From contig OZ037767.1 in the NCBI GenBank assembly GCA_964035545.1, positions 8,920,207-8,980,206 of the forward strand: 60,000 bases of DNA, given 5' to 3'. Numbering within the stretch: position 1 is the first letter of the stretch; each line of letters begins with the position of its first letter. This document shows, piece after piece, positions 47,201 to 60,000 of this stretch. The notes under the pieces are model-generated. The model was not told the origin of the DNA and ran no database searches. It was given only the letters and a program-made list of their open reading frames with translations. This stretch comes from Bugula neritina (taxonomy: Eukaryota; Bryozoa; Gymnolaemata; Cheilostomatida; Bugulidae). A program made the position numbers and the translations under genes.

Positions 47201-50200
47201 CCTTTGATAAAAGTCCTATTTCCACAGGTAGAGTCTTGAGATATAGGTGTCAATTGTAGAGTATTATCCTTTTTGAATAAAAAAAAGAGTAGAGTGGAGT
47301 AGAGAATCTAAAGATCCTATAAGAGCTGCAGCTGACATTATAGAAAGGATGTCCTGAGTAGACATACTAGCATTTCTTTGACAAAACCTGGTCATCTAGT
47401 AGTCCACTTCATCTAAAATACAAATACCAGTTTTCTCAATATATGCAAAAGTAATTTCCAACATTTTCAATTTGAATTAACATGCTCATACACCACAGTT
47501 AGTACTATAATAGTCTATATTTTGTAACATCTACTTATACCGTAATTACATAAAAGCTGCTGGTAACTGTTTAAAAGACACAGCTCATAATTACAATTAT
47601 TACGTTAAATGCTCCCTTAAGATTGCATTTTTCAAATAATTCCCCATTATATATGACTGACATGATGACTATACAATTCTTTTGAAATATATGCATTGCT
47701 TATATTTTAAGTTGGTCACTCAATGTGAATGTAATTTGGTATGCTGCAAGTATAAGTACAATTATAATTACTAAACAGAAACTCTTCAGTGCAAAAATAT
47801 ATTTTCTATGTGACTATACTCAACCACAGAACTCTAAATAATTTGAAAAAAGTTATGGCCAGTAATAAATTTGGATAATTTTCTTAAAGTTAATTACATA
47901 ATTATAATAATAAAACCAACTGACAATTTTGATCTAGTTTTACATCACTATGACTATTAGTATTACTATGCATTTATTGAACATAAAACTCAAACTTGAA
48001 GTTTAGTGATACTGCACAATGCTAATAATAATACAGTTATAATAGTAATAGTAATACACAGTATAGGCCTACTGTAATATACTAATAGTACAACTATACA
48101 AATACTATAAAATTAAGTATAATTGTTAAATTATTGCTTGCAAGCAATATAAAATAAAAATATGTGAATTTACTGAAGGAGGCAGTTATAGTACTATAGT
48201 ACTCACTTACCCTTGAAGTTTAACTCCTAAAGTTAATCAAAGTACACACCTTCATCCTAGATTCGAAAGGTAAGAGATATTCTTCACTTAATTTTATCAT
48301 GATAATCCCATTGCCAGTTGGCACGTTCACTTTGCAGATTGTAATTTAATTAATATCGAATATTTTATTTACTGGGCTAGCTTTTACTAGTAACATATCA
48401 ATCTGGGCGAGATCACCAACGCTTATAGCTACGTATGATATTACACAGGGCGGTTTATTTGAAGGCAGTGCACTGCAGCTGTGGAATGACTAGGGTAGCC
48501 TATCCAGGAGTGGATGTAAATTATAAACGTTCTACGTGCTTTTTGAAAGCATTAGTCCTATAGTGATAGCATGCGATTTAGTCATTTATATAAAATTAAA
48601 GTTATTGTTTTAAAAATAATGATTTACTTAAAAAAACAGTTATTTATTTATTTTATTATTGCTTTTTAAAAAAAAAATAATTGGTAAAGTTTTGAACATC
48701 TCTAATAATACCACAACTACACTCCACTCCTTTAGTTGTAACCTAATTGGATTAGAAGTCACATCTTCAATACAAACAAGCTAGGCTTAGTATTTCTGAT
48801 GTCTGTATACTGCTGCATCATTAGCTTTAAAGTTTAAACTGTAGTGAAGCTCTTACTGAATTAGTAGACTGAAAGTGCAAAACCTAGTAAGCTACCAACA
48901 CTATAAATTGTTATAAGCGAGTAAAGGAAATGAACAGTATATGTGTACAGAAACTTGTACTTAAATACACAAACACCATAGTTATGGTTATTTGGGATGC
49001 AGTTGTATTAAAAAAAATTGTGAATTGAATACTCATTATAGACATTACAATTTACATCATGCTGAATCGGGTTACATATTTGACTATTTAAAGCTGTTTT
49101 TATAAAATAACTTAACTAAGTTACTTATCAGTGACAAGTAATATAGAATTTAATTTCAAACCATGAGCTCATTTCAGCTAAAAATAGCAGCACCTTGTCA
49201 CTGCACATGAATGGCTGGCCACTGTTTGAGCCATTAGCAAAATGGCTTACAGCTATTGCAAGCCTGCTACATGCAAGAATTATGTATCAATCAGAAACTT
49301 CTTATTCAATTGCAAGCATACCAGAATTGTAATACCATGATATAAAAAGTTGCCTACATATATAGGTGCAATAGTAGAAAAGCTTAAGCAGCCTAAATTT
49401 GTCAAAAGATGCTAATTTGAGAACAGGTTGAAATTCTCTCTAAACTTTTTTTGCTGCATCTCAACATAGGGTCTAATTTATCAATATCCTCATCACTACA
49501 CACACCTCATACTTGGTATACTCATGCACCTGGTAATAAGATTACTTTTAAAATAAAGTTATGCAATTACTACTCAATTGATTAAAAATTCCCTCCAACA
49601 ATTTTTGTAGACTCTGAAATTTTTTAATATTTTGCATTAAGAATACAATAAGCTTGGTTACAAATAATATATTATTAATATAATTTAGATTGCTGTACAG
49701 AACCACAAAATAATGTGCTTTGAAATCACACACAAAAGTTATAAAACTCAGTGGCTATTACCTTTCATTAGCATTATAAGGTGCTTGGGCTCTCATGCAA
49801 GCTGTATAATTACTAAACTGTTTTGGACTAAAAATATATAGGATATAAACTATAGAGTATACACTTGAACGCCACTAGCTTGGAAGCTCTGCTTCCTAGT
49901 TAGACTTCAGAAATTGCTTCATTTTAGTACAACTAATTAATCTAGATTCAAAGTAAACTACACATTGTACAGGCTGTAGGCAGTACAACAACATTGCCAT
50001 CACCAAGATTCCAACTACTGTAGCTACTATAATATATTAACCAGTCTCATACCGCCTAATTATTTTACTGCAAAGGTGAACTTTAACCCTTTGGTTTAGC
50101 GCGCACAACATGAATCATAGGCCGCGTGAGCTCCCTGTAATCATTATGATGGCTACGATGCAGCGCAGCTCTACCGTGTTCAGCCAAGCATGCAGACTAA

Positions 50201-51046
50201 GTGAGAAGCAAAATTTCTAATTAAATCAGTGTATAAATTACATGTTTACACTTATTCTATTGAAGCTATGCAGAAAATTTGAAAAGGTTCCAATAGACAA
50301 ACATCTTATCACGCCATAGGTCATTTTTCACAAAGATATATCAATTAGGGATTGAATTATTTTTTGGGCACTGAGACCATGTTTTTTTGAGCAAAAATGG
50401 GCAAAATTTGGTAGTTTTTGGGGCATAAAAGTGCAACAGATGACATAAATGAAAGCTTTAAAAAAGGTTGCAATAGAGCAGCAAGAGATATACAACATAG
50501 TTTTTGAATTTTGTTTCTAGACTCAAAATTGATTGAGTTATGAGTTGGGCACTGTTTCATATATAATTATAATGGAGCAATGAAATTACTGATTCAGTAG
50601 AAGGATGACCTTAATCAAGCTGTGTCTGTTTGGGAGCTGTAATTAATATGATACTTATTATTTGAAACTAATAAATTGTTCATTAAAAACAAAAACCTAT
50701 TACAGTTTTTTAAGTTACTGATCCCAGCTTTGCAACTGATTCCCTCATATAATTCAAACAAAATACTGTAGCTTTTGCACTTCATGGTTCCTGATTGGTT
50801 GAAAGTTTTGCTCTGATTCTCAAAACGCATATACATGTTTGTAATCAAAGCTACAGCATATGCATTTACAATATAAAGACTCGCTTCTGACAGTCATATA
50901 GTATATTTAGTCAAAAATCATGTTGCAAATGCACAGCACTAACAATATTACTGATTGGTGATGCAATCCCTGTGAGCTGCTGTTGTTTTTGTTGTGACTG
51001 CCAGTATGCTTAGGTTTGAGGATGGCAACAGTGCCGTCACTGATAT
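44294..51046. other. Intergenic, A+T-rich, no supported gene
   Basis: The longest frame of interest (45444-45641) has moderate coding character (EQARGRGTPQHHIIITTGW) but no start context, splice sites or known family. Around 50090-50560 the text has higher G+C at one end and two related A+G-rich blocks (AAAAGGTTCCAATAG and AAAAAGGTTGCAATAG), which may be a dispersed repeat. The rest is simple A+T-rich DNA. Confidence 0.4.
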
Positions 51047-52382
51047 TTAGTCTGGTTGGTATGAACTTAGTCTAAAATTAGACATTTTGAGTTTCTGCAA
51101 TAATTACAATATATTCATGTATACCAAAAGTTCTAAGAAAGGTTCTAAGCATCATATAAACGCACTGTATGTAGTAAAACATCTGTCAAAATACAGCAGT
51201 TACTCCCTCCTGTATTAACACGTTTCCGCTGCCTAACGTTCATATTTTAGTGTTTGACTAAAGTTATTTTTTTCAAATTTTGCTTATTGGTTTTTTTTCT
51301 CCAAGGTCTATGAGTAGAGCAACATTTTATAACACAAACTTAAACTACATAGCAATGTTGATAAAAATATTCACTTACATATGGACATTTTGGTTGGTCA
51401 TGAATATTGACATACTCCTGCTTTTCTCCTACTTTGTGTAGCTGTAACAAAAAAGTTGAAATGCTGGAAATAGCTATCAGGTGGAGATGAGTCAAATAAG
51501 CTCATTTAGTTCATGACTTGAGGAGTTATCATACCTGTTGCTAGTATTTTATGTTATTATTGGCAGCATATCAGAAATGTGAACTGATAAATTTTTATTA
51601 ACATATTTTTTAGTTCAAAATGCAAAATACAAGCATCAATTTAAAATTTCTTCATTTTCTAAAATTTTCAGTTGTGGCACTTTACTATAAAAGAAAGACG
51701 ATAATGGGTTTATTCTAATGTCATAACTATTGCCTTTCAAATAGCCTATAAATAATAATTTCATTGATTGAGAGTCACTTTAACCGCGCCTACCATAGTA
51801 TTCCAGAGAGCTATACCCATCACATTATGACCTTTACTACTCCAGTGTACACAGTCCGGTGCAAAATATGTTGCATCAGGGGTGTTATTCTAAAACATTT
51901 TGCATATAGCATATTAGTTTGTAGTGCATGAAAAATTACACTTCCACGTAGTAAAAAATTTCAAAAATCATTCAATCTGATTCTGTTTATATGTATAATG
52001 CAATTCTATTAATAGAATTTAGGTAATAATTTTTGTTAGCTTGCACATAATAAATTTTAGAATAAACAAATGTTTTTTTCATTTATAAAAAATCTGCAAA
52101 CTCCACTAATCTAACTGTAAAACACAATGCAATTGCAGCTGACACAAGATTTGCGGATAATAAAACACTACACAACCATCCAGCCCGGCGGTGATTGTGA
52201 AACTCACTCTAAACTTTGGGGCAGTCATATCCCTGAGGAAGGGCTGAATAACAACTGTGAAGTCCTTCTTCGTATCATACCTGCCGTTACTAACCAGTCT
52301 CTGGACAGCATCTGCATAACTCTTAGTCAGAGCATCCAACTCTGTTACATCTGATTTAGTCACACAGGGACAGTAGTGCAGT
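51047..52382 (-). CDS. C-terminal exons of a phospholipase B1-like SGNH lipase (partial)
   Basis: PLB1 enzymes hydrolyse phospholipids and lysophospholipids at the cell surface. Exons (minus): 52208-52382, 51779-51889, 51379-51441 and a probable last one, 51047-51094. The first reads HYCPCVTKSDVTELDALTKS, then GRYDTKKDFTVVIQPFLRDM. The second has the catalytic block V, FAPDCVHWSSKGHNVMGIAL, where Asp and His of DxxH complete the Ser-Asp-His triad, then WNTMVGAVK. The third ends DQPKCPY, as in PLB1 domains. Junctions keep phase; the donor after VGAVK (GTGACT) is weak, and reading through it meets TGA after 5 codons. The GDS, Gly and GxND blocks would precede this, but I found none between here and the ATG8-like gene or beyond it. 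So the gene is either split around that gene by a very long intron or is a 5'-truncated remnant. Confidence 0.72.
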
Positions 52383-54164
52383 CTAGAGAGAAGAGAGATA
52401 ATAAACTGTATTGTTAAGAGCTCAGATGAAATATGCCAACATATTTTGTGTTATTAGCTATCACTTATACAACCAGGTGAATTTTGAATCAGCTTAATAT
52501 TTACTAATTTTCAAACGAATAATAATTATTAATTTGCAAATGCTAGAAAACATGAATTTATGCATTTATTGTGACTTAATAAGGTTGCATGGCTTCCCAT
52601 CTATTGAAGCTTAATATATCAAAGTATGGAAAAATTTTATGCTATTTTATTCAATATCAACAAAGCATTATATGTAAGTGCTTATATCAGATATACATTG
52701 TATAATGTAAAATGCATGCTTACAAATTATACATTAACATGGCTGCAATAACCAAAAGTGTCACCTAAAACTAATTATATGCAGGAATATTTATTTTTGA
52801 AAGGAAATATTTTTCAAGTTCTTTTCTTAAAGTCTTATAATTCTTAATCATCATGCAGTTACTTAAAGTAATGGTAGGTAGGTATACAAATATTTTAACA
52901 TTTTCAAATTAAAATTAATTAAATAGACACATTGTACAACATTCATACCAAATAAAGTAGTGAATTTATTCTGTCAGCTTTAGTGCTACCCCTTTTATAT
53001 AAAGTAGTATTGGTGAACACTACTTTTACAAACTAAAGAATATAATTTGACATTTCAAATATAAACAAATAGAGCTTCATGCGTTGTTATAGAATTCTAT
53101 TGAAAAGTAATGCTGTGTCAAAATGTCAAGGTCAAATTGGAAGTCATATTTGAACGCATGATGAATTAATTCGAAACTTTAATTTTTTAAAAGTTCTTAA
53201 TTATAGTTTCATGTTTGTACACATGTATGCGTGGTTATAGTATATAATATTATGTTGTTAGTTTGGCAACATTATGCTCTGCAGAACTTGCATAGTTAAT
53301 ACTAGTTTTTTGCCAACTTTGAAAAAAAAATACGGTGCTTGTTTTATCTTTTTAGAACTTTGCTAAAACATGCACATTTGCTAACTTTTATGGTTCAGAA
53401 CTTGTCAATAGCCATCGTACACAGTTGTTTGGCTGATAACTGATATAACACACACACACACACACCTACACACACACACACACACACACACACATGCACA
53501 CACGCACACACGCACACACGCACACACGCACACACGCGCACACACACAGACACCCACACACACACACACATACATACACACACACACACCATAAATCGAC
53601 AATATAATTATTATAAGTGTGCAAGTATAAGTTAGACAGACTGGATAGAGATTTGACAGACTACAATTTAAGGAATTGAAAACTACGAGTGTTGAAAATT
53701 CATATACTATGAGTTTAAAAAAAAAATTCTAAAGAAAGCAAATTACTATTTTTATTGTAATAAATGATACTAAAACTTCATATAATGGGTATATACTGAT
53801 TGCTAATTTATAATATTATACATAATTATATACTAAATGCCAATTTCGAAGATGTCACTGTAAAAGTAATATAATACAATATGTTTTAATTCAGTGTGAA
53901 GATGCTTTATGTATAATAGTATAAAACACTTCGGGTCAGTTCTAGTGTCTATCATTATATGAGTCTTTTTCCTGAGATTACATGTGCACACGCAGTACAC
54001 AGTACACATAATGTTCAGATATGAAGTCATTGTAGAACTTCAAATTTCGAAGTATTTAAATATTCAAATGCATGCTAAACTATAGATGTGCTGTTGAGAG
54101 GAAAATAAAAGCACAATGCTGTAGTTTCAACTGTTTTCTGTACATTCAGGATGCAAAAACAACA
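52383..54164. other. Between the lipase exons and the ATG8-like gene: repeats only
   Basis: No lipase exon was found on the minus strand. A (CA)n tract lies at 53446-53588. TTTATT at 53751 (AATAAA on the minus strand) could end the ATG8-like transcript. Confidence 0.4.
53446..53588. repeat. (CA)n microsatellite with CACG variants
   Basis: CACACA interrupted by CACACG, ACACCTACAC and CATACATA units. Confidence 0.95.
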
Positions 54165-57100
54165 TCATCCAAACATTTCTTGTGAGGAGTAGGTGACGTA
54201 TAGAAAGCCATCCGTGTCATGGAACTGCTGATGGAGCTCAGCTATTGTAGCCATGGGTGAAGGCAACACATTTTTGTTTATAATCAAGTAGAATGTTTGT
54301 GCAGATGTGAGTTCCAATGCAGATCTATAACAGAATAAAGATTAACACTGATTGAATATATTATAGCAAATCAAGATAAATACAAGGGGAGGGAATTGGG
54401 GGAGGCTATTATAATGGTTACCTTTATCTATCAGTCTATTGGACATGTGATAAAGGTAAGCACACCAGTCCTCCCCCTCTTCTCCCCTCTGCATTTACAT
54501 TATCACATGACCAATCATAGCTGCGACTAAAATCCAACACATCTCATAGTTGTATATTGTATGTTTATGTTTGAACTATACAAATGATTTTTATCACGTT
54601 CTTCTTCAAATAATGCTTGATGAGTCATGCAAAGTGTTTTGGTAATCAATTTAGAAGTTGTCAGCGCATGTACTGTTATACTCTGTAGTTATCATGAGGG
54701 TTATCAGACATAGCATCACGTGCAGGCTATGGCGTTGCTGAGACACTGGGTTTTAACCAAACAAACTTTGAAATTAATAATGAGAGTACATAGTGAATCA
54801 GTTTTGTAGCTGAGATCAAAGTTTGAGATAAAGCTGACCAAATGATAGTCTCTGAGATATATATAGTAGGTTTATCACCAAACCGATTGAAAAGGTGTAT
54901 ACTATAGCGTATGCATAGTAACAGCTATAGTGTATGCATAGTAACAACTATAGCATATTATGCATAATAACAGCTATAGGCTATAGCATATCAAGAATAC
55001 AAGTTTTAGCTAGCATATGAATATTACATGCTATAGCCTATATTATATAGTAACAGCTCTATAGCACATGTATAGTAACAGATATAGCGTATAAATAGTC
55101 TATGCTACAACACACTATACAGTTTACAATCGATGCAGATATCTTATAGATAGTACCAGCCACATTTTAAGAGCCAGTTATATGGTACAGACCTCAAAAG
55201 CTGCATTAACTGCGAGATTGTCATTTCATGAGGCACAAGGAACTTGCATTTGGCTAGTCTCTTGAAGTTTTTTTCCTTTTTATGTCTTTCTACAATCATC
55301 TGTTGATGAAAAAGTAAGACATTATGGTTTATATGACAGCTCCATCAGATGACACACCAGAAACCTATTAGCTGCTATATAATATCAATATGCTAAAGTA
55401 AAAGTATATTACAACGCAGCAAATAGCATACTAATATGGTGTTAGACCTATAATTGTGAAAGAAAGTTCCTAATTCTTAGGTTCATACTGTGCAGGGGTG
55501 AACAACTATATGCACAGCTAATCTGCCTGTTGAACATTTAATACAGTTTAATGCTAACTCTTCTCAAAGTTGTGAAAAGACCCAGAAGCACCAACCAAAA
55601 TCTTTCGTTTATATTTTACCAGCCGAAACATTTTTCAAAATAATTACTTACTGGAAGCTTTCCTGGATTTGCCAGTCTAATTTCCTGGGCTTCTTTTCTT
55701 CTGAGAGCTATAACATAATGCAGACCTCATTTTATGCAAAGTATACCCTTTGCTTGAGCATACAGGAGCGTACGCCTTAAGCCCTTGACAGTATATAACC
55801 CATTATATACTCTATGTACTTTGTTCTTTCTACAGTAGAAAGCTAGCTAGCAAGTTGATGCTGCTCCTTATACTGCACAACAAGTACTCAATAATAGCAT
55901 GAAGGGTGTCTTGCAGGTTTGTGGCAAAGGAGGGTATTCATGAAGGTCATAATAAACTGTCTACATAGTAATATAGTAAACATAGTACTAGCAGCCTAAG
56001 TATTACAATTCAGTGTTGGCGATTCAAATTAAGTTTTCAAGTTAAATTTAACAATGTTTAACCAATTTAAATACACCTAAAATTAAGTTGAAAAACCAAC
56101 AAGCATATTTTATTTTTCCACATGTAATATTTTGCAATTCAATTCTGTTTTATAAGCAAAAAGTTAAGGTGCTATTTTCTATATATTATATATGACTGGA
56201 AACAGGCACTCTATAATTTGACTGGTATGATATATTGAAAAACTTCCCACTACCACCCGAACAGAACAAAGAGAAGATAGGTGAGAATGGAAAAGTGAGA
56301 ATATATTGAAAAACTTTAAAAAGTTCAATTTTTTGCGGATGTCATTTTCAATTTTTTTCTGAAGACGTAGCAGTTGTTTAACAAAATAGTGTAATAGCAA
56401 TGACATTGCATGTGCATATGTGTGGTAATTATGAAACAAGCCTGTATAGCATACTTGGACTATCATTAGAATTTTAGATATATTATTAAGCTCCTTACTA
56501 TAATAGCACAACACAACTTTTACATTTTACCTGAGTCAGTTAGCGCAGCGCAGAAAATAATTGTTTTAATTTTTTTTATTTATTTAAAAATATCATTTTC
56601 AAATGTTAACTCAAATACATTAGAAAACAAAACTTTTGACAAATTATGCTTTCCGTCTTATAAAGTTCGAAATTTTAGTTGGTTATTTTGTAGTTTGACC
56701 TAATTCCAATTAGCCTCAGTTCATAGTCCATTTAAGGAAGCCGGGGTAGGGACTAGGAAGTTGTATACAGTGACTTGTTATCAGCAATCTATTTTTATTT
56801 TTACTCTATATAGATAGTTGTCTAGAGAAAGTAATCAAGACATATTCTGCTATCTATAGACATCACACAGTCTATAATCTATGTTGTCTCAAAGCTGTGT
56901 CTACCATTTTAGGCTGCACCAGTTGTGTTTGAGAGATCTTGTAGAACATAACAAAACTAGCTTAGATCATGCAGCTTTGGCGCTTGGCATCCTACCAGTT
57001 TCAGCTTTACCAGAGTCATATGCCCTCATACTTATGGGAGTGTTATATTCATGTGTATGCGGGTACATTAGCTGCAGCACCATGCCCCACTAGGCTGTCA

Positions 57101-58299
57101 GTGTGTATAATAGTTAGCATTATGTAATTTTTATATGAAACTCCTTGGTGATTCAGATAGTGGCATGTGATCAGTAAATTTCACCATTATGATCATCATA
57201 AGCATCAGACATAACTCTGCTAAATGTAAGTTAGATACTCATAAGCTGATGATTGTAATCGTACGGCTGTCACACTGTCTATACTGTGTATGATTCATAT
57301 CTGATTAACCTAGCTTGACCCTGCTGAACATAAATATGTTGACCAAACAAGATACATTTCCAACTGCCATGACAAATAACATCTAAACACATCAAGAAAC
57401 TGGCTGACCTATATTCTCATTAACCATAAATGTAACGTTGTTATTGTGTGCAAAGATGGTATAATATTCCAACTAGCATATCTAGGCTTGATTTTTTATT
57501 TTCAGAGTTTGCATTAAAAGCGCAACTGCCTTAGCTGGAAGAAGGCGGAGTAATCGAGAAAATGAGAGAAACAATGTGCTATATGAGAAGCTATGTCCAA
57601 ATTCGGGAAAAACTTACTTCCATTGCAATACCTAGTCACTGGAGCTAAAACTATACCAATATATTTCCACTGGACCGGCTTCAGCGACAGTTATATTCTA
57701 TTTTATTATGCCATGCCACCTATTTTTAAACACAGCTGCAACTATTATTAACGAACTGGGCTGCTATAACTCTTGTGCATTCTCTGGTTTTTCTAGCTAT
57801 TTTCATTTCTTACAAAATATTATAAAAAGTTGATACATTATAGTGCAAATGATGTGTGTTTAAAATATCGTTGTAGAAAATAGACCTTATATTAACTTCA
57901 TGTATATAGCTTTATGAAGTGATTAGACTATAAGCATTACAAGCAAATTAAATATAATATTGGTATTTTTGGCATCTATTGATCTGCCATTATGCAAGCT
58001 CAATTACATAATATTATTTAGTATTTTAACCCCATAACTTCAGTGTTGTGTGAATCAATTTAATTTCTAGTTCGAGCTTCTCCAAGTCTGTATCAATTTG
58101 ACATTCAGCTAATCAACAAATCCTTGTGTACCATAATTAATAGAATATACTGAGTTATAAGTGACCGCTTCTGCATTTGGCATATCCAATTTGTTAATGT
58201 AGTATATTATCTTCCTCACGGGAATCTGTCAATTACTCTATGATATATTACAAGTTTCTTACCTGCTGGAACTCTTTCCTTAAAGTGCTTGTGGGTCAT
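54165..58299 (-). CDS. ATG8/LC3-like ubiquitin-fold autophagy protein
   Basis: ATG8 proteins are conjugated through a C-terminal glycine to phosphatidylethanolamine on autophagosome membranes and bind LIR-motif receptors. Exons (minus): 58263-58299, 55652-55707, 55193-55299, 54165-54324; all in phase, 119 residues. Features in order: basic N-terminal helices (MTHKHFKERVPAALRRKEAQ), IRLANPGKLPMIVERHKKEK (family: P.KIPVIIERY), KCKFLVPHEMTISQL (KFLVP marks the LIR pocket), TFYLIINKNVLPSPMATIAE and DTDGFLYVTYSSQEMFG. The QE.FG end and the DED-like DGFLY.TY place it nearer LC3 than GABARAP, but it is divergent. The stop follows Gly119 directly, so no C-terminal peptide needs removal. The donor after exon 3 is GTCTGT, weaker than usual. 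Intron 1 is over 2.5 kb and holds a candidate antisense exon. Confidence 0.92.
54395..54530. repeat. Imperfect inverted repeat in the ATG8-like gene
   Basis: GGTTACCTTTATC (54416-54428) pairs with GATAAAGGTAAGC about 30 bases on, flanked by GGGGGAGG and CCTCCCCC-type blocks. It may be a small foldback element, lying in intron 3. Confidence 0.5.
57506..57635 (+). CDS. Candidate terminal exon antisense within intron 1 of the ATG8-like gene
   Basis: After a good acceptor (GATTTTTTATTTTCAG) the frame reads VCIKSATALAGRRRSNRENE, then RNNVLYEKLCPNSGKTYFHC, NT and TAG (42 residues). Codons are strongly coding-like (ATT AAA AGC GCA ACT GCC; AGT AAT CGA GAA AAT GAG). No upstream exon or family is identified. 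It could be the last exon of a short basic, Cys-containing protein. Confidence 0.3.
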
Positions 58300-58319
58300 T
58301 TTCCTAGAGCCTATAAACA

Positions 58320-60000
58320 ACGATGCAGACATGCAGCTGAATGCAGCAGGATAGACTGAGAGGTGAAAGTTGTCTGGTTACTCTCAAGTGTCTCAGGCTA
58401 AGTACAGACTGGAACAGTCAACAGAGCTGATTTCAGCAGCAACATTAGTCACTGTTCTGTGACTTCAGCAGAATAATATCAACACCAATGAACAGCAACA
58501 TAATAAATATGTAGGAGATGTTGAATATGAGGGTCAATAGGTTATCTCACATAGGCTATGCTCTTGAAAATCTAACTAAAATATTTCTTTCAATCGTACC
58601 AGTATTTTGATACTTTATCAATAACTTAAGCTATGTCTGTGCACTTTGATAAGTATGATTAACCACTAATTTCTAATAGGCTGAGATGTTGTGTCCTACT
58701 TTCTAATAGGCTTAGATGTTGCGTTATGGTGAATTAAGCTATCATGTGCAGAATAGCCCAGTAGCATCAAAAGGAAAGTAATCTTACACAAGCTGGTTAT
58801 CATCTCATGTTATCAGATTATTGATCACATGACATTTCAGCTCACTATTAGCTGGACAATATTCAGTAAAATGATTAAATAAAACAATATAGTATTATAA
58901 AACTGTACGCTGTACTTTTAGCTTGCAGTACAATGTGGATGAAAATGCAATTATCATGCCTTGAAACTCTGTAGCAGTTAGCAAGCTGCAAACACTGCGT
59001 AGACTGTGAGGTTATCTGGCATAAAACAAAACACAAAATTCAGTCGCTATAAAGACCAGCCCTAACAGGCTCCATATAGACTAGGTCCTGTCTGTAAGGG
59101 CTCAACCTCTACATGCCATTTCTATAAGTTGAAGTAATGTGAGGATTTAATTTTGTAATCCTCTTTTCCATTTGTCTCAGCATTTAAAATAGATTTATTG
59201 CAAATGTTAAAATTACCATCTTTCAAAACTAAAAAGATATGCCTTTTTAAAATATGATAGTTCCTTTTGAAGACAAGAAGCAATATAATGTTGTACTGAA
59301 AAACTGAATAGGTCACATTATTGCACATTTTTTGATAGTATTATGTCAATTATATAAAATATTGATAATATGTTAATTTATTTGGCAATAGTTTATAGAG
59401 ATAAGTTTTTCTACTCAAGATCGCTTTATGTGCTTTTAAATCATTTTTAGAACATGTGTATATTAAAGCATTTTTATCATAATACTGAATATTTATATTG
59501 TAATGCTGTAAAGTTATATCGCCATTCACTTCATATTATATTATCAAGCCTAGATTTTTGTGCAGAAAATATCAATATAAACATACATATGTGATACAAT
59601 TAAATAAATAAATAAATTTATTAATGACTAGAAATTAAATATTTTCAACATCACTATAAAATAAGCATATAACTTTAAATTTAACTGTCAATTGTTTTAC
59701 AAACTACCCAAAATACAATTATTATATACAAAAAGATATTTGTGAGACCAATTCTTGTGAAAAATAGTTAAGTATACATGAAACTGTACAATGTAGTGGC
59801 TGCAAAACAATAGATGGTGCTAATAATTTATTTAAATATAATTCTAGTATGTACAGGTTTCTATAAATAATATTGGATACTGTGATTAATCAAAAATAAA
59901 ATTCATCCAAAAACAAAGTCTTAAAAAACATATTAAAACAATATTATTGTGCTGCAGAGCAAATTATAAAAAATAAAAATAGGCAAGTCATACAAGCTGT
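58320..60000. other. Right flank, no supported gene
   Basis: A+T-rich, with a short direct repeat (TTTCTAATAGGCTNAGATGT at about 58670-58720) and an AAAT-rich stretch at about 59600. No exon was found on either strand, including none for the missing lipase N-terminus. Confidence 0.4.

Noticed and set aside
53395-53602. Cys-Val open frames on the minus strand
   Set aside because: Translations of the (CA)n tract.
56881-57093. 70-codon plus frame in the ATG8-like intron
   Set aside because: Weak codon pattern and no splice sites in phase with the candidate exon at 57506.

Overview
The window is intron-rich, A+T-rich nuclear DNA from an invertebrate animal. Short exons with GT-AG introns encode recognisable metazoan proteins: an aldo-keto reductase, a galactose-3-O-sulfotransferase, the spliceosomal core protein Sm D2, an ATG8/LC3 autophagy protein and a phospholipase-B1-type lipase. 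Intergenic and intronic DNA is full of TA, GA, CA/TG and longer tandem repeats and of decayed mobile elements. The gene content and repeats fit a lophotrochozoan-like invertebrate; no species can be named from the sequence alone.

Layout. 1-2.2 kb: a decayed, multi-stop copy of a gene family common in invertebrate genomes, interrupted by the 3' end of a LINE reverse transcriptase (both minus), then a hAT-like transposon end. 5.4-9.6 kb (minus): an eight-exon aldo-keto reductase. 13.5-17.9 kb (plus): a seven-exon Golgi sulfotransferase with a long (GA)n tract in an intron. 21.2-27.0 kb (plus): a six-exon gene for a protein of about 251 residues that I do not recognise, with a roughly 400-bp nested palindrome in intron 2. 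28.0-28.2 kb (minus): a possible 68-residue membrane protein. 30.9-33.2 kb (plus): an acidic-start ORF and coiled-coil-like coding pieces that I could not join into one clean model. 33.7-35.7 kb (minus): SNRPD2 in three exons, the first with only 5 coding bases. 36.2-38.4 kb (minus): broken coding sequence including an NHL/beta-propeller-like segment. 39.1-44.3 kb (plus): a nine-exon gene for an unrecognised one-pass membrane protein. 51.0-52.4 kb (minus): the last exons of a phospholipase B1-like enzyme. 54.2-58.3 kb (minus): a four-exon ATG8/LC3-like gene, with a candidate antisense exon in its first intron.

The most interesting object is the 39.1-44.3 kb gene. Its predicted product combines a membrane segment, a disordered region with several spaced TQT/IQT/CQT motifs of the kind bound by dynein light chain LC8, and a basic tail with two SxIP motifs of the kind bound by the microtubule plus-end protein EB1. 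An in-frame TAG separates the tail from the rest, yet three downstream coding segments and their splice sites are intact. It could be a membrane-to-microtubule adaptor whose plus-end tail depends on readthrough, alternative splicing or allele. The second point is the ATG8-like protein, which ends exactly at its conjugation glycine and so would not need ATG4 priming.

There is no operon-like organisation. The genes appear to be independent transcription units, so joint function is not implied.
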